A DNA stretch of 64,000 bases from an uncultured Alphaproteobacteria bacterium (GCA_945957365.1 CAMFKI010000015.1:21046-85045); one strand, 5' to 3'. Positions 32,347 to 41,454 are shown, numbered from the stretch's first letter. Program-made: numbers and translations. The notes: generated from the sequence alone by a model not told the origin.

Positions 32347-34554
32347 ATGATCAAGACGCTTCGCACCGCCGTCGCGGCGGCGGCCGTGCTGGCTGCTGCA
32401 GGCTGCAACATGGCGCTGGCCGCGAATTTCGTGGAGCCGCCCACCTTCACCAGTTCCAACGGCGAGCTCAGCCTGCTGATGGTCGCCAAGGCCAGCCCCG
32501 TATCGGCCATCGCTTTCAAGCCACCGGGTGCCAACCGCGCCATCAACCCCACCGGCTGGGTATACGAGATCTGCTACCGTTCCGCGTCGGTCAATGACCG
32601 CTGCCTCACCGGTGCTGGCACCTCTTCCGAATTCGGCGGCGTGCGGCTGGCGCTGCAGCCCGGCGACAAGCTGAAGATCAGGCTCGTCAACAAGCTGCCC
32701 CCGCAGGACCCCAACAAGGTCATGCACTACTGGAACAGTGCCGACGCGACACCGGTCATGGACCCGGACGGCGAGAACCTGCCGCTGAGCCCCACCAATC
32801 TCCATACCCACGGCCTCGTCGTCCAGGCGCGCGGCGCCACGCTGTCCGATCCGACCTGGGGCGACGACATCTACGTCACCCTCTACAATCCCGCCAACGG
32901 CATGCCGATGGGCCAGGGCATGGATCATGGCGCGGTGGTGACCTCGGGCGTGCTCGACTACGTGATCAACGTGCCGGCCAACGAGCCCTCGGGGGCCGAC
33001 TGGTTCCACCCCCATGTCCACGGCGTCACCTCCGACAGCCTGGCGATGGGCCTCTCCGGCATCATCAGCATCGGCAAGGCCGCTTCCTATGCCGGCGACG
33101 GCAAGACCGGCTTTCCTGAATCGCAGGTGCGTCACCTGATCCTCAAGGACATGCAGGTGCTGGCCGCCGGCACGATCGGCTTCCAGCAAGGCCTGAATTC
33201 CTATCCCTTCAGCGTCAACAACGGCGATGTGCTGGATGACCAGCAGGACCCGCAGTTCTGCGCGCAATATCCCTCCACCCCGGGCGAGACGCGCCAGGGC
33301 AGCTGCCCCGGCGCCAACAACACGGGGATCGGCGGCAACAATTACACCAACGGCAATTGGTACTTCCCGGTCAGCGGCGTGGTCTATCCGACCATCGCGC
33401 TCACCAAGCCCAAGGGCGAGCTGTGGCGCATCACCAATGCCAGCGCCAGCGCCAGCTACCGGCTGGAGCTCGACGCCAAGGCCGGCACCTATCCGATGCT
33501 GATGCAGCTCGTGTCGCTCGACGGCATCAGCGTCTACCTGCCGCCCGGAACCTCGCAGTCGGACAAGGCGAAGCTCGTTGGCGCGCGGGCCACCGTCGTG
33601 CCGTGCCCCGGCAAGGTTCCGACCGGATTCCCGGAACCGATCTGCATCAAGGACATGGTCATGCTGCCGGGCTCGCGCACCGAGGTGTGGGTGACCTATC
33701 GTGACGCTGCGGGCAACATCGCGAAGCCCCCGGCCGGCGCGTCCGCCACGCTGCGCTCGGTCGGCATCACCACGGGCGATCCCGGTGTGGGTGACCCGTG
33801 GCCGGCCATCGATCTCGCGCCGGTGACCTTCGCCAACACCTACACGGACTCCTCGCTGGTGGCGCTGCTGCTGGCGGGCGATGCGCGCGCCGCCAACGCG
33901 CCGCAGGGCATCTTCGCGGCCAGGGTTCCCTATGCCACGGCGGCCAACCTGCCGCCCGGCTGTGCGGCCCTCGCACCCGGCCACCGCCGCCGCATCTTCT
34001 TCGGCCTCGTCGATCCCACCAATCCCAACATCTTCGGGCTGGGCTACGAGGAACTGGATCAACATGGCGTCGTCGTGCCGGGGACCTTCCAGCCGGTCTC
34101 GGCCTTCGATCCGATGAATCCGTTCATCTGCCTGCCGCTCGGCCCCGGCCAGAAGCCGGTGCACGAGACGTGGGAGCTGGTGAACCTCGCCACCGAGAAC
34201 CACAATTTCCACATCCACCAGACCAAGTTCCGCACCGTCGATCCGACCCGGGGCCCGGGCTCGCCCCTGTCCCCGACGCTCGACCAGACCGCCGGCGCGG
34301 GCGTCATGGAAGACGAGATGACGCTGCAGATCGCGCAGCCAATTCCGGCCTATGCCAACACCATCGCCAACAACCAGAATGGTTACTGCACCGTGGCGCA
34401 GTGGCGCTCCGGCGTCTGCGTCAACAAGCCGGCGGTGGTCGACATTCCCTTCGCCGAAACCGGCGAGTTCGTCTACCACTGCCACATCCTCGAGCATGAG
34501 GATGCCGGCATGATGGCGAAGATCCAGGTGGTGCCGGCGCCAGCCTCTCCCTGA
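32347..34554 (+). CDS. Multicopper oxidase family lipoprotein
   Basis: Protein of 735 residues. A lipoprotein signal ends at AAAGC (Cys20). Copper motifs are all present: LHTHG, WFHPHVHG, NFHIHQTKF and the type-1/type-3 HCHILEHEDAGMM, so the three cupredoxin domains and the four-copper set appear intact. It is longer than laccases (about 500) owing to insertions with several Cys pairs (DQQDPQFCAQYPSTPGE, VPCPGKVPTGFPEPIC) suited to an oxidising compartment. It likely oxidises metals or phenols with O2 at the outer side; substrate unknown. GGGAGTTTCCGGAG precedes the ATG. It is convergent with gspD. Confidence 0.87.
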   Translation: MIKTLRTAVAAAAVLAAAGCNMALAANFVEPPTFTSSNGELSLLMVAKASPVSAIAFKPPGANRAINPTGWVYEICYRSASVNDRCLTGAGTSSEFGGVRLALQPGDKLKIRLVNKLPPQDPNKVMHYWNSADATPVMDPDGENLPLSPTNLHTHGLVVQARGATLSDPTWGDDIYVTLYNPANGMPMGQGMDHGAVVTSGVLDYVINVPANEPSGADWFHPHVHGVTSDSLAMGLSGIISIGKAASYAGDGKTGFPESQVRHLILKDMQVLAAGTIGFQQGLNSYPFSVNNGDVLDDQQDPQFCAQYPSTPGETRQGSCPGANNTGIGGNNYTNGNWYFPVSGVVYPTIALTKPKGELWRITNASASASYRLELDAKAGTYPMLMQLVSLDGISVYLPPGTSQSDKAKLVGARATVVPCPGKVPTGFPEPICIKDMVMLPGSRTEVWVTYRDAAGNIAKPPAGASATLRSVGITTGDPGVGDPWPAIDLAPVTFANTYTDSSLVALLLAGDARAANAPQGIFAARVPYATAANLPPGCAALAPGHRRRIFFGLVDPTNPNIFGLGYEELDQHGVVVPGTFQPVSAFDPMNPFICLPLGPGQKPVHETWELVNLATENHNFHIHQTKFRTVDPTRGPGSPLSPTLDQTAGAGVMEDEMTLQIAQPIPAYANTIANNQNGYCTVAQWRSGVCVNKPAVVDIPFAETGEFVYHCHILEHEDAGMMAKIQVVPAPASP

Positions 34555-34578
34555 GGCAGCCGCTCGAACGCAAATGAC

Positions 34579-34604
34579 AATGGCCGGGCGATTGCCCGGC
34601 CATT
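34579..34604. terminator. Bidirectional Rho-independent terminator
   Basis: AATGGCCGGGC-gatt-GCCCGGCCATT, an eleven-base-pair stem, followed on the plus strand by TTCGTTT and mirrored on the minus strand by TTTGTCATTT. It separates the convergent multicopper oxidase and gspD genes. Confidence 0.85.
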
Positions 34605-34621
34605 TTCGTTTCGCCATCGGG

Positions 34622-36835
34622 TCAGTTGAAGTTGAGGTTCTTCATCTTGTCGCGCAGGTCCTGCGACTCGCGCGCGGCGTCCTCGCCGTTGTGGATGATC
34701 TTGGGCGTGATGAAGACGATGAGTTCGGTGCGCTGCGCGTTGTTGTCGGTGGTGCCGATCAGCTTGCCGAGCAGCGGCACCTTGTCGGCACCGGGAACGG
34801 TGTCGCGGGTGCGGTCCTCGATGCCAGAGATCAGCCCGCCGAGCAGCACCGTCTGCTGGTCGTTGACCGACACCTTGGAGGTGACCGAGCGCTGGGTGAA
34901 GGTCGGGTTGCCGCCGGCCGTGGTCTTGTCGTTCGGCTGCATGGCGGAGAGTTCCTGGCCGAGCTCGATGGTGACGACGCCGCTGGCGCTCACCCGCGGG
35001 CGCACCTTCAGGATCACGCCGGTGTCACGGTACTCGAACGAGTTGACGAAGTTGCCGCCGTCGGTCACCGCGGTCTGGCTCTGGATCGGCACCTGGTCGC
35101 CGACCTTGATCGTCGCGGTCTCGTTCTCCATCACCAGGATCGAGGGCGAGGATACGATGCGGACGTTGGTGATGCCCGACAGCGCGTCGATGACGACCTT
35201 GGGGTTGGTGATGCCGCCCCACAGGAAGTTCATGCCGGGAAACTGCGGGCTGATCACCGGGCCGGTTGCTGCCGGCTTGCTGCCGGCGAGCGCGATGGAG
35301 AAGTTGTTGCTTTCGAAATAGGCCTGGACGCCGTAGCGCAGCTGGTTGTTGAGCGTGACCTCGGCGATCATCGTGTTGATCAGCACCTGGGTCGACGGCG
35401 CATCCATCTGGCGCAGTGTCGCGAGGATCTTGCGATAGTCCTTGGGCGTGGCGCTGATGACGATTGTATTGTTCGTCGGATTGGGCGTGATGCGGATCGT
35501 CGACGAGCCGCCCCCGCCGGAGGCGAAGCCGCCATAGCCGCCGCCGGACCCGCTGCCGCCACCCTGCAGGCCCGATTGGCCGGCATTGGCGAGGCCCCCC
35601 GCGCCCGTGCCGGAATTCGACGTGCTTCCGGTCTGCAGGTCGGACTTGCCTTGCTGCTCGGCCGAACCCTGCGGATCGGGTTGCGGCTGTTCCTGGCCGC
35701 CCGTGTCGTTGGCGACCGAGACGTCCATCGACTGGTGGTCGGGCGCCACCTCGCCGGTGGTGCCGGCGCCGCCGCTGCCCGAGCCGAAGGTGGCATTGAG
35801 GATGCGCGCCAGCTCCACGGCGTTGCCGTTCTGCACGGCATAGACGTAGTAGTTCGGTGAATCGACGCTTTCCTGGTCGAGGCGGCGGATCCAGTTCATC
35901 GCGGTGTTCACCTTGGCGCGGGTGCGGGCGATGACGATCAGGCTGTTGATGCTGGGGACGGGGATCACCTTCAGCGCATTGGGGCCCGAAGCCGCGCCGT
36001 CTTCCGCGAAGACCTGCTCGACCTTCGCCGCCACATCCTCGGCGCGGGCATTCTCGAGGCGGGCGAGGCCGGAGGTCTGGTTGCGCATCCAGTCGACGTC
36101 GAAGGACAGGATGACGTCGACGAGCTGGCGGCGCTCCTCGGAGGGACCCCGGATGAGGATCATGTTGCCGACCTTCGAGGCCCGCACCGAGCCCGAGCGC
36201 GCGATGAAGCCGTCGAGCAGTTCCATCACGCTCGCCGGGCTCACGTAGCGCAGCGGGATGGCGTTGACGCCATAGCCGGGCGAGACGTTCTTGCCGAGGT
36301 CGGCCGTGCCCATCTCGCCGTCGAGCACCTCCTGCAGCGCGACGATCTTGAAGTTGCCGTCCGACTGGATCAGCGCCGCACCGGCGAGGCGCAGCGAGGC
36401 TTCATAGGCGCTGAGCAGTTCGCGACCTGTGAGAGAACGATTGCTGACCAGCGTCACGGTACCCTGAACGCGCGGATCGATGGTGTAGTTGTAGCCCAGA
36501 GTCTCGCCGAGGATCAGCTTGGCGGATTCGGCGAGGTTGGCCTGGTCGACGTTGACGGTGAAGTTGCCGTCATCGAGCTGGCCGACGCCGGCCGGCGGAT
36601 CGCCGCTGCCGCCGTCGGCGAAGTCGGCGGCGCTCATGCCGGGGATCAGCTCGTAGTGGCCGGCCGGGTTCTTGACCTTCACCGGCCCGTCGTTGCGGTT
36701 GGTGATCCTCTGCGGCGTCTTGGCGGTGAGGTCGACCTGGCTCGTGCTGTCGAGCATGGAGGAGGGCGTGTTGCAGCCCGCAAGCATCAGGGCGGCCAGG
36801 CACGTGAGCATCGGCCGCACCGGCCGGAAATGCAT
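34622..36835 (-). CDS. gspD: Type II secretion system secretin GspD
   Basis: Protein of 737 residues with a lipoprotein signal (LTCLAALMLAGCN). Periplasmic N0 and N1-N3 domains (FTVNVDQANLAESAKLILGE, IPLRYVSPASVMELLDGFIA, SINSLIVIARTRAKVNTAMN) lead to a Gly/Ser-rich linker (about 400-445) and the secretin barrel (VRIVSSPSILVMENETATIKVGD region, GVILKVRPRV, VPLLGKLIGTTDNNAQRTEL). It forms the outer-membrane channel. The ATG at 36835 is preferred since it begins the signal; one 13 codons upstream is possible. No other gsp gene is nearby, so it works with a system encoded elsewhere or as a lone secretin. Confidence 0.9.
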   Translation of the reverse strand: MHFRPVRPMLTCLAALMLAGCNTPSSMLDSTSQVDLTAKTPQRITNRNDGPVKVKNPAGHYELIPGMSAADFADGGSGDPPAGVGQLDDGNFTVNVDQANLAESAKLILGETLGYNYTIDPRVQGTVTLVSNRSLTGRELLSAYEASLRLAGAALIQSDGNFKIVALQEVLDGEMGTADLGKNVSPGYGVNAIPLRYVSPASVMELLDGFIARSGSVRASKVGNMILIRGPSEERRQLVDVILSFDVDWMRNQTSGLARLENARAEDVAAKVEQVFAEDGAASGPNALKVIPVPSINSLIVIARTRAKVNTAMNWIRRLDQESVDSPNYYVYAVQNGNAVELARILNATFGSGSGGAGTTGEVAPDHQSMDVSVANDTGGQEQPQPDPQGSAEQQGKSDLQTGSTSNSGTGAGGLANAGQSGLQGGGSGSGGGYGGFASGGGGSSTIRITPNPTNNTIVISATPKDYRKILATLRQMDAPSTQVLINTMIAEVTLNNQLRYGVQAYFESNNFSIALAGSKPAATGPVISPQFPGMNFLWGGITNPKVVIDALSGITNVRIVSSPSILVMENETATIKVGDQVPIQSQTAVTDGGNFVNSFEYRDTGVILKVRPRVSASGVVTIELGQELSAMQPNDKTTAGGNPTFTQRSVTSKVSVNDQQTVLLGGLISGIEDRTRDTVPGADKVPLLGKLIGTTDNNAQRTELIVFITPKIIHNGEDAARESQDLRDKMKNLNFN

Positions 36836-37113
36836 TCCGGCCCATCCTTTGCGGTGAACCGCCGATGAGACCATACCCTACGCGATCCTAGTGCGCGTGC
36901 CGACGGATTCAGGCACCGTTAACCTTTTAGTAACTGCCCTCTCACGGATGATTCGAGAAGGTTAAAAAACCCTGAATTTAGATGGGTGTGGGTAACTACC
37001 CGCAGTTTTTGCGGCGTTGTGGCGAATGGTGCCCGGATGCCCCGTTTCGGGCGTCGGCACTCGCCCTCAGGTCGCAGGGCGTCCGTGTCCGGTCCTGACG
37101 CAGGGAAAGCCGT
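36836..37113. promoter_or_regulatory. gspD upstream region with a near-CtrA site
   Basis: 278 bases without a gene. TTAA-CCTTTTA-GTAA at 36919-36933 matches the CtrA consensus TTAA-N7-TTAA in seven of eight positions, about 84 bases before the gspD start; an AT-rich run follows. Cell-cycle control of an outer-membrane assembly gene is plausible but unproven. Confidence 0.35.
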
Positions 37114-38532
37114 TCACCAGACCCAGAACAGCAGGTACCACGCGCCCAGCGTCGAGGCGCAGGCCGGAACGAGCGCCGCGAGTGCCAGCAGCCGCCGCAG
37201 CACGTCCGGCGCATAGAGGCCGGCGATGCGCCAGCCGAGCCACAGGGCCCACAGCGCCGAGCCGCCCAGCATCGCCACGCGCAGCTCCGCGATCCAGCCC
37301 ATGTGGAAGCCGTCCTGGGCGAGCAGCGTGACGGTCAGCGCCGACAAGCCGAGGAACACGCCGGCCCCTGCCAGCGGGATCAGCGACTGGGCGAAATGAT
37401 GGAAGCGCTTCACCGACCAGCCGGAGACGAAAGCCGCCGCCGCAAGGGAGGCGGAGACGATGGCGCCGTTCACCAGCGCGAAGACGAAGATGAAGCCGAG
37501 CAGCAGGACGCCGTCGAGCAGCGTCAGCACGTCGTTTTGTGCGGGATAGTCGGTGAGGATCCACCACGGCAGCGTGACCTGCAGCAGGCCCTGCAGGCCG
37601 TGCTCCACGAGGAAGCCGGCCGAGGCGATCTTGGCCCTGACCAGCCAGGGACTGGCGCTCCACAGGAAGGCGCCGACGGCGATGCCGAGGAGGCCGAAGA
37701 CGATGAGCACGGTTTCCCACGGCTTGGCCTTCAGCCCCGCCACGTTGACGATGTCGTGGTTGGGCGAGCGCAGCGCGAGCCTGACCGCGCCGCCGCGGAA
37801 GCCCGAGCAGTTGGCGCACATGTGGCAATTGCTGTTCGACGTCATGGTGCGGATCGGCACCAGCGGCGCGCAGTGCACCGGCTGGAACTTGCCGCCGGGC
37901 GGCAGCCGGTAGGCGTTCCACTGCTCGGTGTCGACGGCGAAATGCAGCGGCGCCAGCTTGGCCAGCACGCGGAACACGCCGTTCACCGGACACAGGAAGC
38001 GGCACCAGACGCGCTTGTTGTCGCCCCACATGAGGCCTGCCACGATGGCGGCGGCGGTCGATCCGCCGAGGATCAGCAGCACCGGTCCCGGATATTGGTA
38101 GACGCTCACCATCTGGCCGTAGATCGTGGTCAGCGCGAAGGCGACGAAGGGCCAGCCGCCCCAGCGCACCCAGCGCGGAATGGCGCGCTTCAGGCCGTGC
38201 CGGCTCGCCACTTCCGTCAGCGTGCCTTCCGGGCACATGAAGCCGCACCAGACGCGGCCCACCAGCACCATCGACACCAGCACGAAGGGCCACCAGATGC
38301 CCCAGAACACGAACTGCGCGAACAGCGTCATGTTGTTCCACACGTGGTCCGCCTGCGCGGGCAGCGGCAGCAGCACGGGCACGATGATCAGCACGGCATA
38401 GACGGCGACCAGCACCCACTGCAGCCGGGCGATGGCGGTGCGGTGGCGCAGCAGCATGTCGCCCACTGCCGCCACCCGCGCATCGACCCCGCCGGGCGCG
38501 CGCCGCGGCGGGGTTGAGATGAGCGTGGCCAT
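37114..38532 (-). CDS. ftrD: Polyferredoxin membrane protein of the ferrous iron uptake system (FtrD)
   Basis: Protein of 472 residues with about ten transmembrane helices. Cys clusters face one side: VWCGFMCPEGTLTE, VWCRFLCPVNGVFR and NCHMCANCSGFRGG, the NapH-like pattern for iron-sulfur clusters. In FtrABCD systems of Brucella and Bordetella this subunit is proposed to pass electrons during oxidase-linked ferrous iron transport. Its ATG overlaps the ftrC stop by one base (TGATG). It is the last gene of the operon. Confidence 0.88.
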   Translation of the reverse strand: MATLISTPPRRAPGGVDARVAAVGDMLLRHRTAIARLQWVLVAVYAVLIIVPVLLPLPAQADHVWNNMTLFAQFVFWGIWWPFVLVSMVLVGRVWCGFMCPEGTLTEVASRHGLKRAIPRWVRWGGWPFVAFALTTIYGQMVSVYQYPGPVLLILGGSTAAAIVAGLMWGDNKRVWCRFLCPVNGVFRVLAKLAPLHFAVDTEQWNAYRLPPGGKFQPVHCAPLVPIRTMTSNSNCHMCANCSGFRGGAVRLALRSPNHDIVNVAGLKAKPWETVLIVFGLLGIAVGAFLWSASPWLVRAKIASAGFLVEHGLQGLLQVTLPWWILTDYPAQNDVLTLLDGVLLLGFIFVFALVNGAIVSASLAAAAFVSGWSVKRFHHFAQSLIPLAGAGVFLGLSALTVTLLAQDGFHMGWIAELRVAMLGGSALWALWLGWRIAGLYAPDVLRRLLALAALVPACASTLGAWYLLFWVW

Positions 38533-39374
38533 CAGGCCGCCTTGACCGCCCGCGGGCTTCGTCCGCCGCGGAGCAAGTAGGCGATCGCCGACCAGTACAG
38601 CACCGCGGCGATCACCTGGCTGAGGTCAGGCCGGGCGCGATAGCCGGTCAGCGCCGCGACCAGGCTGCCGAAGGGGCTGGTGTCGTCGAGCAGCATCGTG
38701 GTGTTCCACAGCGGCTTCGAGGGCAGCGGCAGCAGGCCAAGGCCCGACAGCCGGTCGATGCCGGTGAGCAACAGCGAGAAGGCGAGGAGCAGCAGCATGA
38801 TCTCGGTGAAAACGAAGAACTGCCGCCAGGAAAACAGCTTGCTGCCGAGCTGCAGCAGCCAGTAGGTGGCGAGTGCCGCCGCAAAGCCGATCGCCGCGGT
38901 GAAGGCGGTGCCCCAGAACGTGGCGCCCGAGGCTCCCGCCAGGCTGCCATAGAGGAACACCGCGGTTTCCGAACCTTCGCGCGCCACCGCGATCATGGCG
39001 AGGAAGAAGACCCCCCACCAGTGTTCGTTCTGCGAGGCGGCGGTGAGGCCCGAAGTGATCTCCTTCTTGAGCGTGCGCCCGTGGCGGCGCATCCACACCA
39101 CCATCTGCACGATGAGCCCGGCGGCGACCAGCACCATGGCGGCCTGGAAATAGTCCTGGCCCTCGTCACCGAACAGGTCGGCGGCGAACACCAGCACGGC
39201 ACCCAGCGCCACGGCGGCCGCAAGCCCCGCGGCGACGCCGCCCCACAGGTAGAGCGTGCCGCGGCTGCGGCCCCTCTCGCCCGACTCGTGCACGAGCCAG
39301 GCATGCAGAATTCCGATCACCAGAAGCGCCTCGACCGACTCGCGCCAGATGATCAATGCGGTTTGCCAGAGCAT
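38532..39374 (-). CDS. ftrC: FTR1-family high-affinity iron permease (FtrC)
   Basis: Protein of 280 residues with seven predicted membrane helices. The two REXXE iron-binding motifs are present: WRESVEALLVIG near the start and REGSETAVFLYG (about residue 127). It is the transport channel of the FtrABCD system. It begins 9 bases after ftrB and overlaps ftrD by one base, consistent with a single operon. Confidence 0.93.
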   Translation of the reverse strand: MLWQTALIIWRESVEALLVIGILHAWLVHESGERGRSRGTLYLWGGVAAGLAAAVALGAVLVFAADLFGDEGQDYFQAAMVLVAAGLIVQMVVWMRRHGRTLKKEITSGLTAASQNEHWWGVFFLAMIAVAREGSETAVFLYGSLAGASGATFWGTAFTAAIGFAAALATYWLLQLGSKLFSWRQFFVFTEIMLLLLAFSLLLTGIDRLSGLGLLPLPSKPLWNTTMLLDDTSPFGSLVAALTGYRARPDLSQVIAAVLYWSAIAYLLRGGRSPRAVKAA

Positions 39375-39383
39375 GACGGGACC

Positions 39384-39722
39384 TTACTTCGCGGTGATCT
39401 GGGCGTGCGGCGCGTTGGGGTGGAAATCGTCGAAGAAGGCATAGGTGCCCGGATCGAGATTGCGGATCACCACGACGCTGGAATTGCCCGGCGCGATGAC
39501 TTTTTCCTTCTTGAGTTCGACGCTCTCGAACTCGGCCGGCACGGTGCCGCTGTTGGTGACCTCGAGCCTTATCCGCGTGTTGGCCGGCACGTCGAGGGCG
39601 AGCGGCGAGATCACGCCGTCCTTCAGGTCGATCTTGAAGGTCGGATCGTCGGCCATCGCAGGGGCCGCAAGGGCCCCCGCCAGGATGAGGGGGAGCAGCC
39701 CGATCTTCAACGCGGACGTCAT
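39384..39722 (-). CDS. ftrB: Cupredoxin-like periplasmic protein (FtrB)
   Basis: Protein of 112 residues with a signal peptide (IGLLPLILAGALAAPAMA). The mature domain is a cupredoxin fold (FKIDLKDGVISPLALDVPAN, VIRNLDPGTYAFFDDFHPN) with a C-terminal FHPNAPHAQI that supplies His ligands. In FtrABCD it is proposed to oxidise ferrous iron with copper. The ATG at 39722 lies one base after the ftrA stop (TGAGATG). Confidence 0.87.
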   Translation of the reverse strand: MTSALKIGLLPLILAGALAAPAMADDPTFKIDLKDGVISPLALDVPANTRIRLEVTNSGTVPAEFESVELKKEKVIAPGNSSVVVIRNLDPGTYAFFDDFHPNAPHAQITAK

Positions 39723-39723
39723 C

Positions 39724-40263
39724 TCAGTAGGATCCCTTCTTGCCGGTTCCGGCGTAGATGAACTCATAGCTTGCGTCAAACGGCTTGAACCAGGGCGCGA
39801 CGCCCGTTTCCTTGTCGACATGACGGCCGAAATGCGTGGTGGTGCCGGGCGGCGAAATGTGGAAGGTGAGCTTGTACTGGCCTTCGCCGCCAAGCTTCAC
39901 GTTGTCACCATAGTGCGGGCCGTCGCTGGCCACCATGGGCATGAAGTCGCCGCTCGACTTGTAGCTGCCGTCCGCCTTCTCGAGCGTGTAGGTGATGGCG
40001 AGGTCGGGGATCCAGTCGCCCTCGGCGAAGCCGTTGGTGTTGTCCTTGGCGGCGTGGATGTCGGCCTCGAGGTGAACGTCGCTCTCGGCCGCAGCCTTCA
40101 TCATGCCGGCCGGCTCCATCTCGATGGGCTGAAGATAGACCGCCGCCACTTCCATGCCGTTGATCATCACCGGGTCGCCGGCGGGATACTCCGCTGCGAA
40201 AGCAAGGCCCGTTCCCATGGCGAGCAGTCCTGCTGCGAGGGCGGTGGAGGCAAAACGATGCAT
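39724..40263 (-). CDS. ftrA: P19-type periplasmic iron-binding protein (FtrA)
   Basis: Protein of 179 residues with a signal peptide (STALAAGLLAMGTGLAFAAE). The mature part is a P19/Tp34 domain: VMINGMEVAAVYLQPIEME, DVHLEADIHAAKDNTNGFAEG (metal His/Asp/Glu) and GDFMPMVASDGPHYG with a conserved His, ending YEFIYAGTGKKGSY. P19 proteins bind copper and iron in the periplasm. It opens the ftrABCD operon; the ATG at 40263 follows AAAGG. A 23-base perfect palindrome lies upstream at 40293. Confidence 0.92.
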   Translation of the reverse strand: MHRFASTALAAGLLAMGTGLAFAAEYPAGDPVMINGMEVAAVYLQPIEMEPAGMMKAAAESDVHLEADIHAAKDNTNGFAEGDWIPDLAITYTLEKADGSYKSSGDFMPMVASDGPHYGDNVKLGGEGQYKLTFHISPPGTTTHFGRHVDKETGVAPWFKPFDASYEFIYAGTGKKGSY

Positions 40264-40292
40264 TGGCAAGCCTTTCTAGAATGATTCCAAAG

Positions 40293-40315
40293 TATCCGAG
40301 TGATTTACTCGGATA
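40293..40315 (-). promoter_or_regulatory. Palindromic operator upstream of ftrA
   Basis: TATCCGAG-tgattta-CTCGGATA, perfect eight-base arms around a seven-base spacer, 30-52 bases before the ftrA ATG, where a promoter should be. An iron- or oxygen-responsive regulator (RirA/Irr/Rrf2 class) is the natural candidate, but the site does not exactly match any consensus I can state. Confidence 0.6.
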
Positions 40316-40414
40316 TCTTCTGGGTAAACGGCGATGCTTCCCCTGTCAACGGCATGAGACAGTCGGTCGCTGCGGTGGCGTGCGGGAAAGTCGGGGAGGG
40401 CGTTTGCCCGATGC

Positions 40415-40561
40415 TCAGGAGGACTTGCCGCCCCTGTCGCTGCGCGAGCGCAGCAGGCCCATGAGGAGCACGAGGACGGCGGCGAGTGCGATCGCGGCGC
40501 AGGCCGCGACCGCCACCAGGCCGACGATCGAGTCCGAGAGATATTGGAAGATCCAGTTCAT
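40415..40561 (-). CDS. 48-residue single-helix membrane protein
   Basis: A short gene just downstream of the carbonic anhydrase. It encodes 48 residues: a short amphipathic N-terminus (MNWIFQYLSDSIV), one long transmembrane helix (GLVAVAACAAIALAAVLVLL, about 14-37) and a basic tail (RSRSDRGGKSS), predicted N-out/C-in. AAAGGAACG gives a ribosome-binding site seven bases before the ATG. It starts 33 bases after the anhydrase stop and reads in the same direction, so it is probably cotranscribed. No family is recognised; it may be a small accessory or assembly protein. Confidence 0.65.
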   Translation of the reverse strand: MNWIFQYLSDSIVGLVAVAACAAIALAAVLVLLMGLLRSRSDRGGKSS

Positions 40562-40593
40562 GGGGCGTTCCTTTCTCCCGGACCCGTTGCGCG

Positions 40594-41322
40594 TCAGCCG
40601 ATGAACTCGACCACGCCGGTGTCGAGATCATAGACCGCATAGACGATCTTGACCTTCTTCTCGTGCTCGAGATGCTTCACGATTTCGCTTTCCGCGCCGA
40701 TCTTGGCGGCGGTGCGCCTGGCATTCTCGCGCACGACATTGGCGACGAAGTCACCCGGCTTGCCCTTTTCGGCGCGGGCGGCGGGCAGGATCGCATCGAC
40801 CATCGGGCCGATGAAGCCCGGCAGCTTGGTGCCCTTCTCGGCCACTTCGCAGGCTGCCTTCACCGCGCCGCATCGCTCATGGCCCATGACGACGATGAGC
40901 GGCGAGCCAAGATGCTCCGCGCCATATTCGATGGTGCCGAGGGTTGCCACGTCGGCGGTATTGCCGGCATTGCGGCACACGAAGAGTTCGCCGAGGTTGA
41001 GGCCGCCGAACAGCAGTTCCGGCGGAACGCGGCTGTCGGCGCAGGTGAGGACGGTGGCCCAGGGCGCCTGGCCCTGTGCGACTTCCTGGCGGCGCTTCAG
41101 CATGTCGGCCTCGCACAGCTGCGGCGCTTCGACGTAGCGCTTGTTGCCGTCCTTGAGCTTGGCGAGCGCCTCGTCCGGCGTGAGCGTGGTGGGCGGAACG
41201 GCAGGGGCCGCGGCGCGGGCCGGACGCTCGAGGCCGCCGAGAACCAGCGCGCCGGCCGCAAGGCCGAGGGCGGAGCGGGTCAGAAACTGACGGCGGGCTT
41301 GATCAATGCACGATTGGCACAT
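40594..41322 (-). CDS. Tat-exported beta-carbonic anhydrase
   Basis: Protein of 242 residues. The N-terminus carries a Tat signal (RRQFLTRSALGLAAGALVLGG). The mature enzyme has the beta-class zinc site: ATVLTCADSRVPPELLF (Cys and the Asp-Arg pair), VVMGHERCGAV (His and Cys), plus VCRNAGN and LGTIEYGAEHLG. It interconverts CO2 and bicarbonate in the periplasm. Export through Tat fits a pre-folded zinc protein. The 48-residue membrane gene follows on the same strand. Confidence 0.92.
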   Translation of the reverse strand: MCQSCIDQARRQFLTRSALGLAAGALVLGGLERPARAAAPAVPPTTLTPDEALAKLKDGNKRYVEAPQLCEADMLKRRQEVAQGQAPWATVLTCADSRVPPELLFGGLNLGELFVCRNAGNTADVATLGTIEYGAEHLGSPLIVVMGHERCGAVKAACEVAEKGTKLPGFIGPMVDAILPAARAEKGKPGDFVANVVRENARRTAAKIGAESEIVKHLEHEKKVKIVYAVYDLDTGVVEFIG

Positions 41323-41454
41323 GGAATTTCTCCTGAATGTGAAACAAGTCTGTGTGGCAGACCAAGCAACGGAGAAACAGTGGTAACTTTACTGACATGC
41401 CCGCGCGCGAGCAACCGGCAGGCGGCGCCGGCAGCCGCTCTTCGGGCGGTTTTC

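Noticed and set aside
37114..38532. FtrD considered as NapH or CcoG
   Set aside because: No nap or cco genes nearby; the operon with P19, cupredoxin and FTR1 fixes the assignment.
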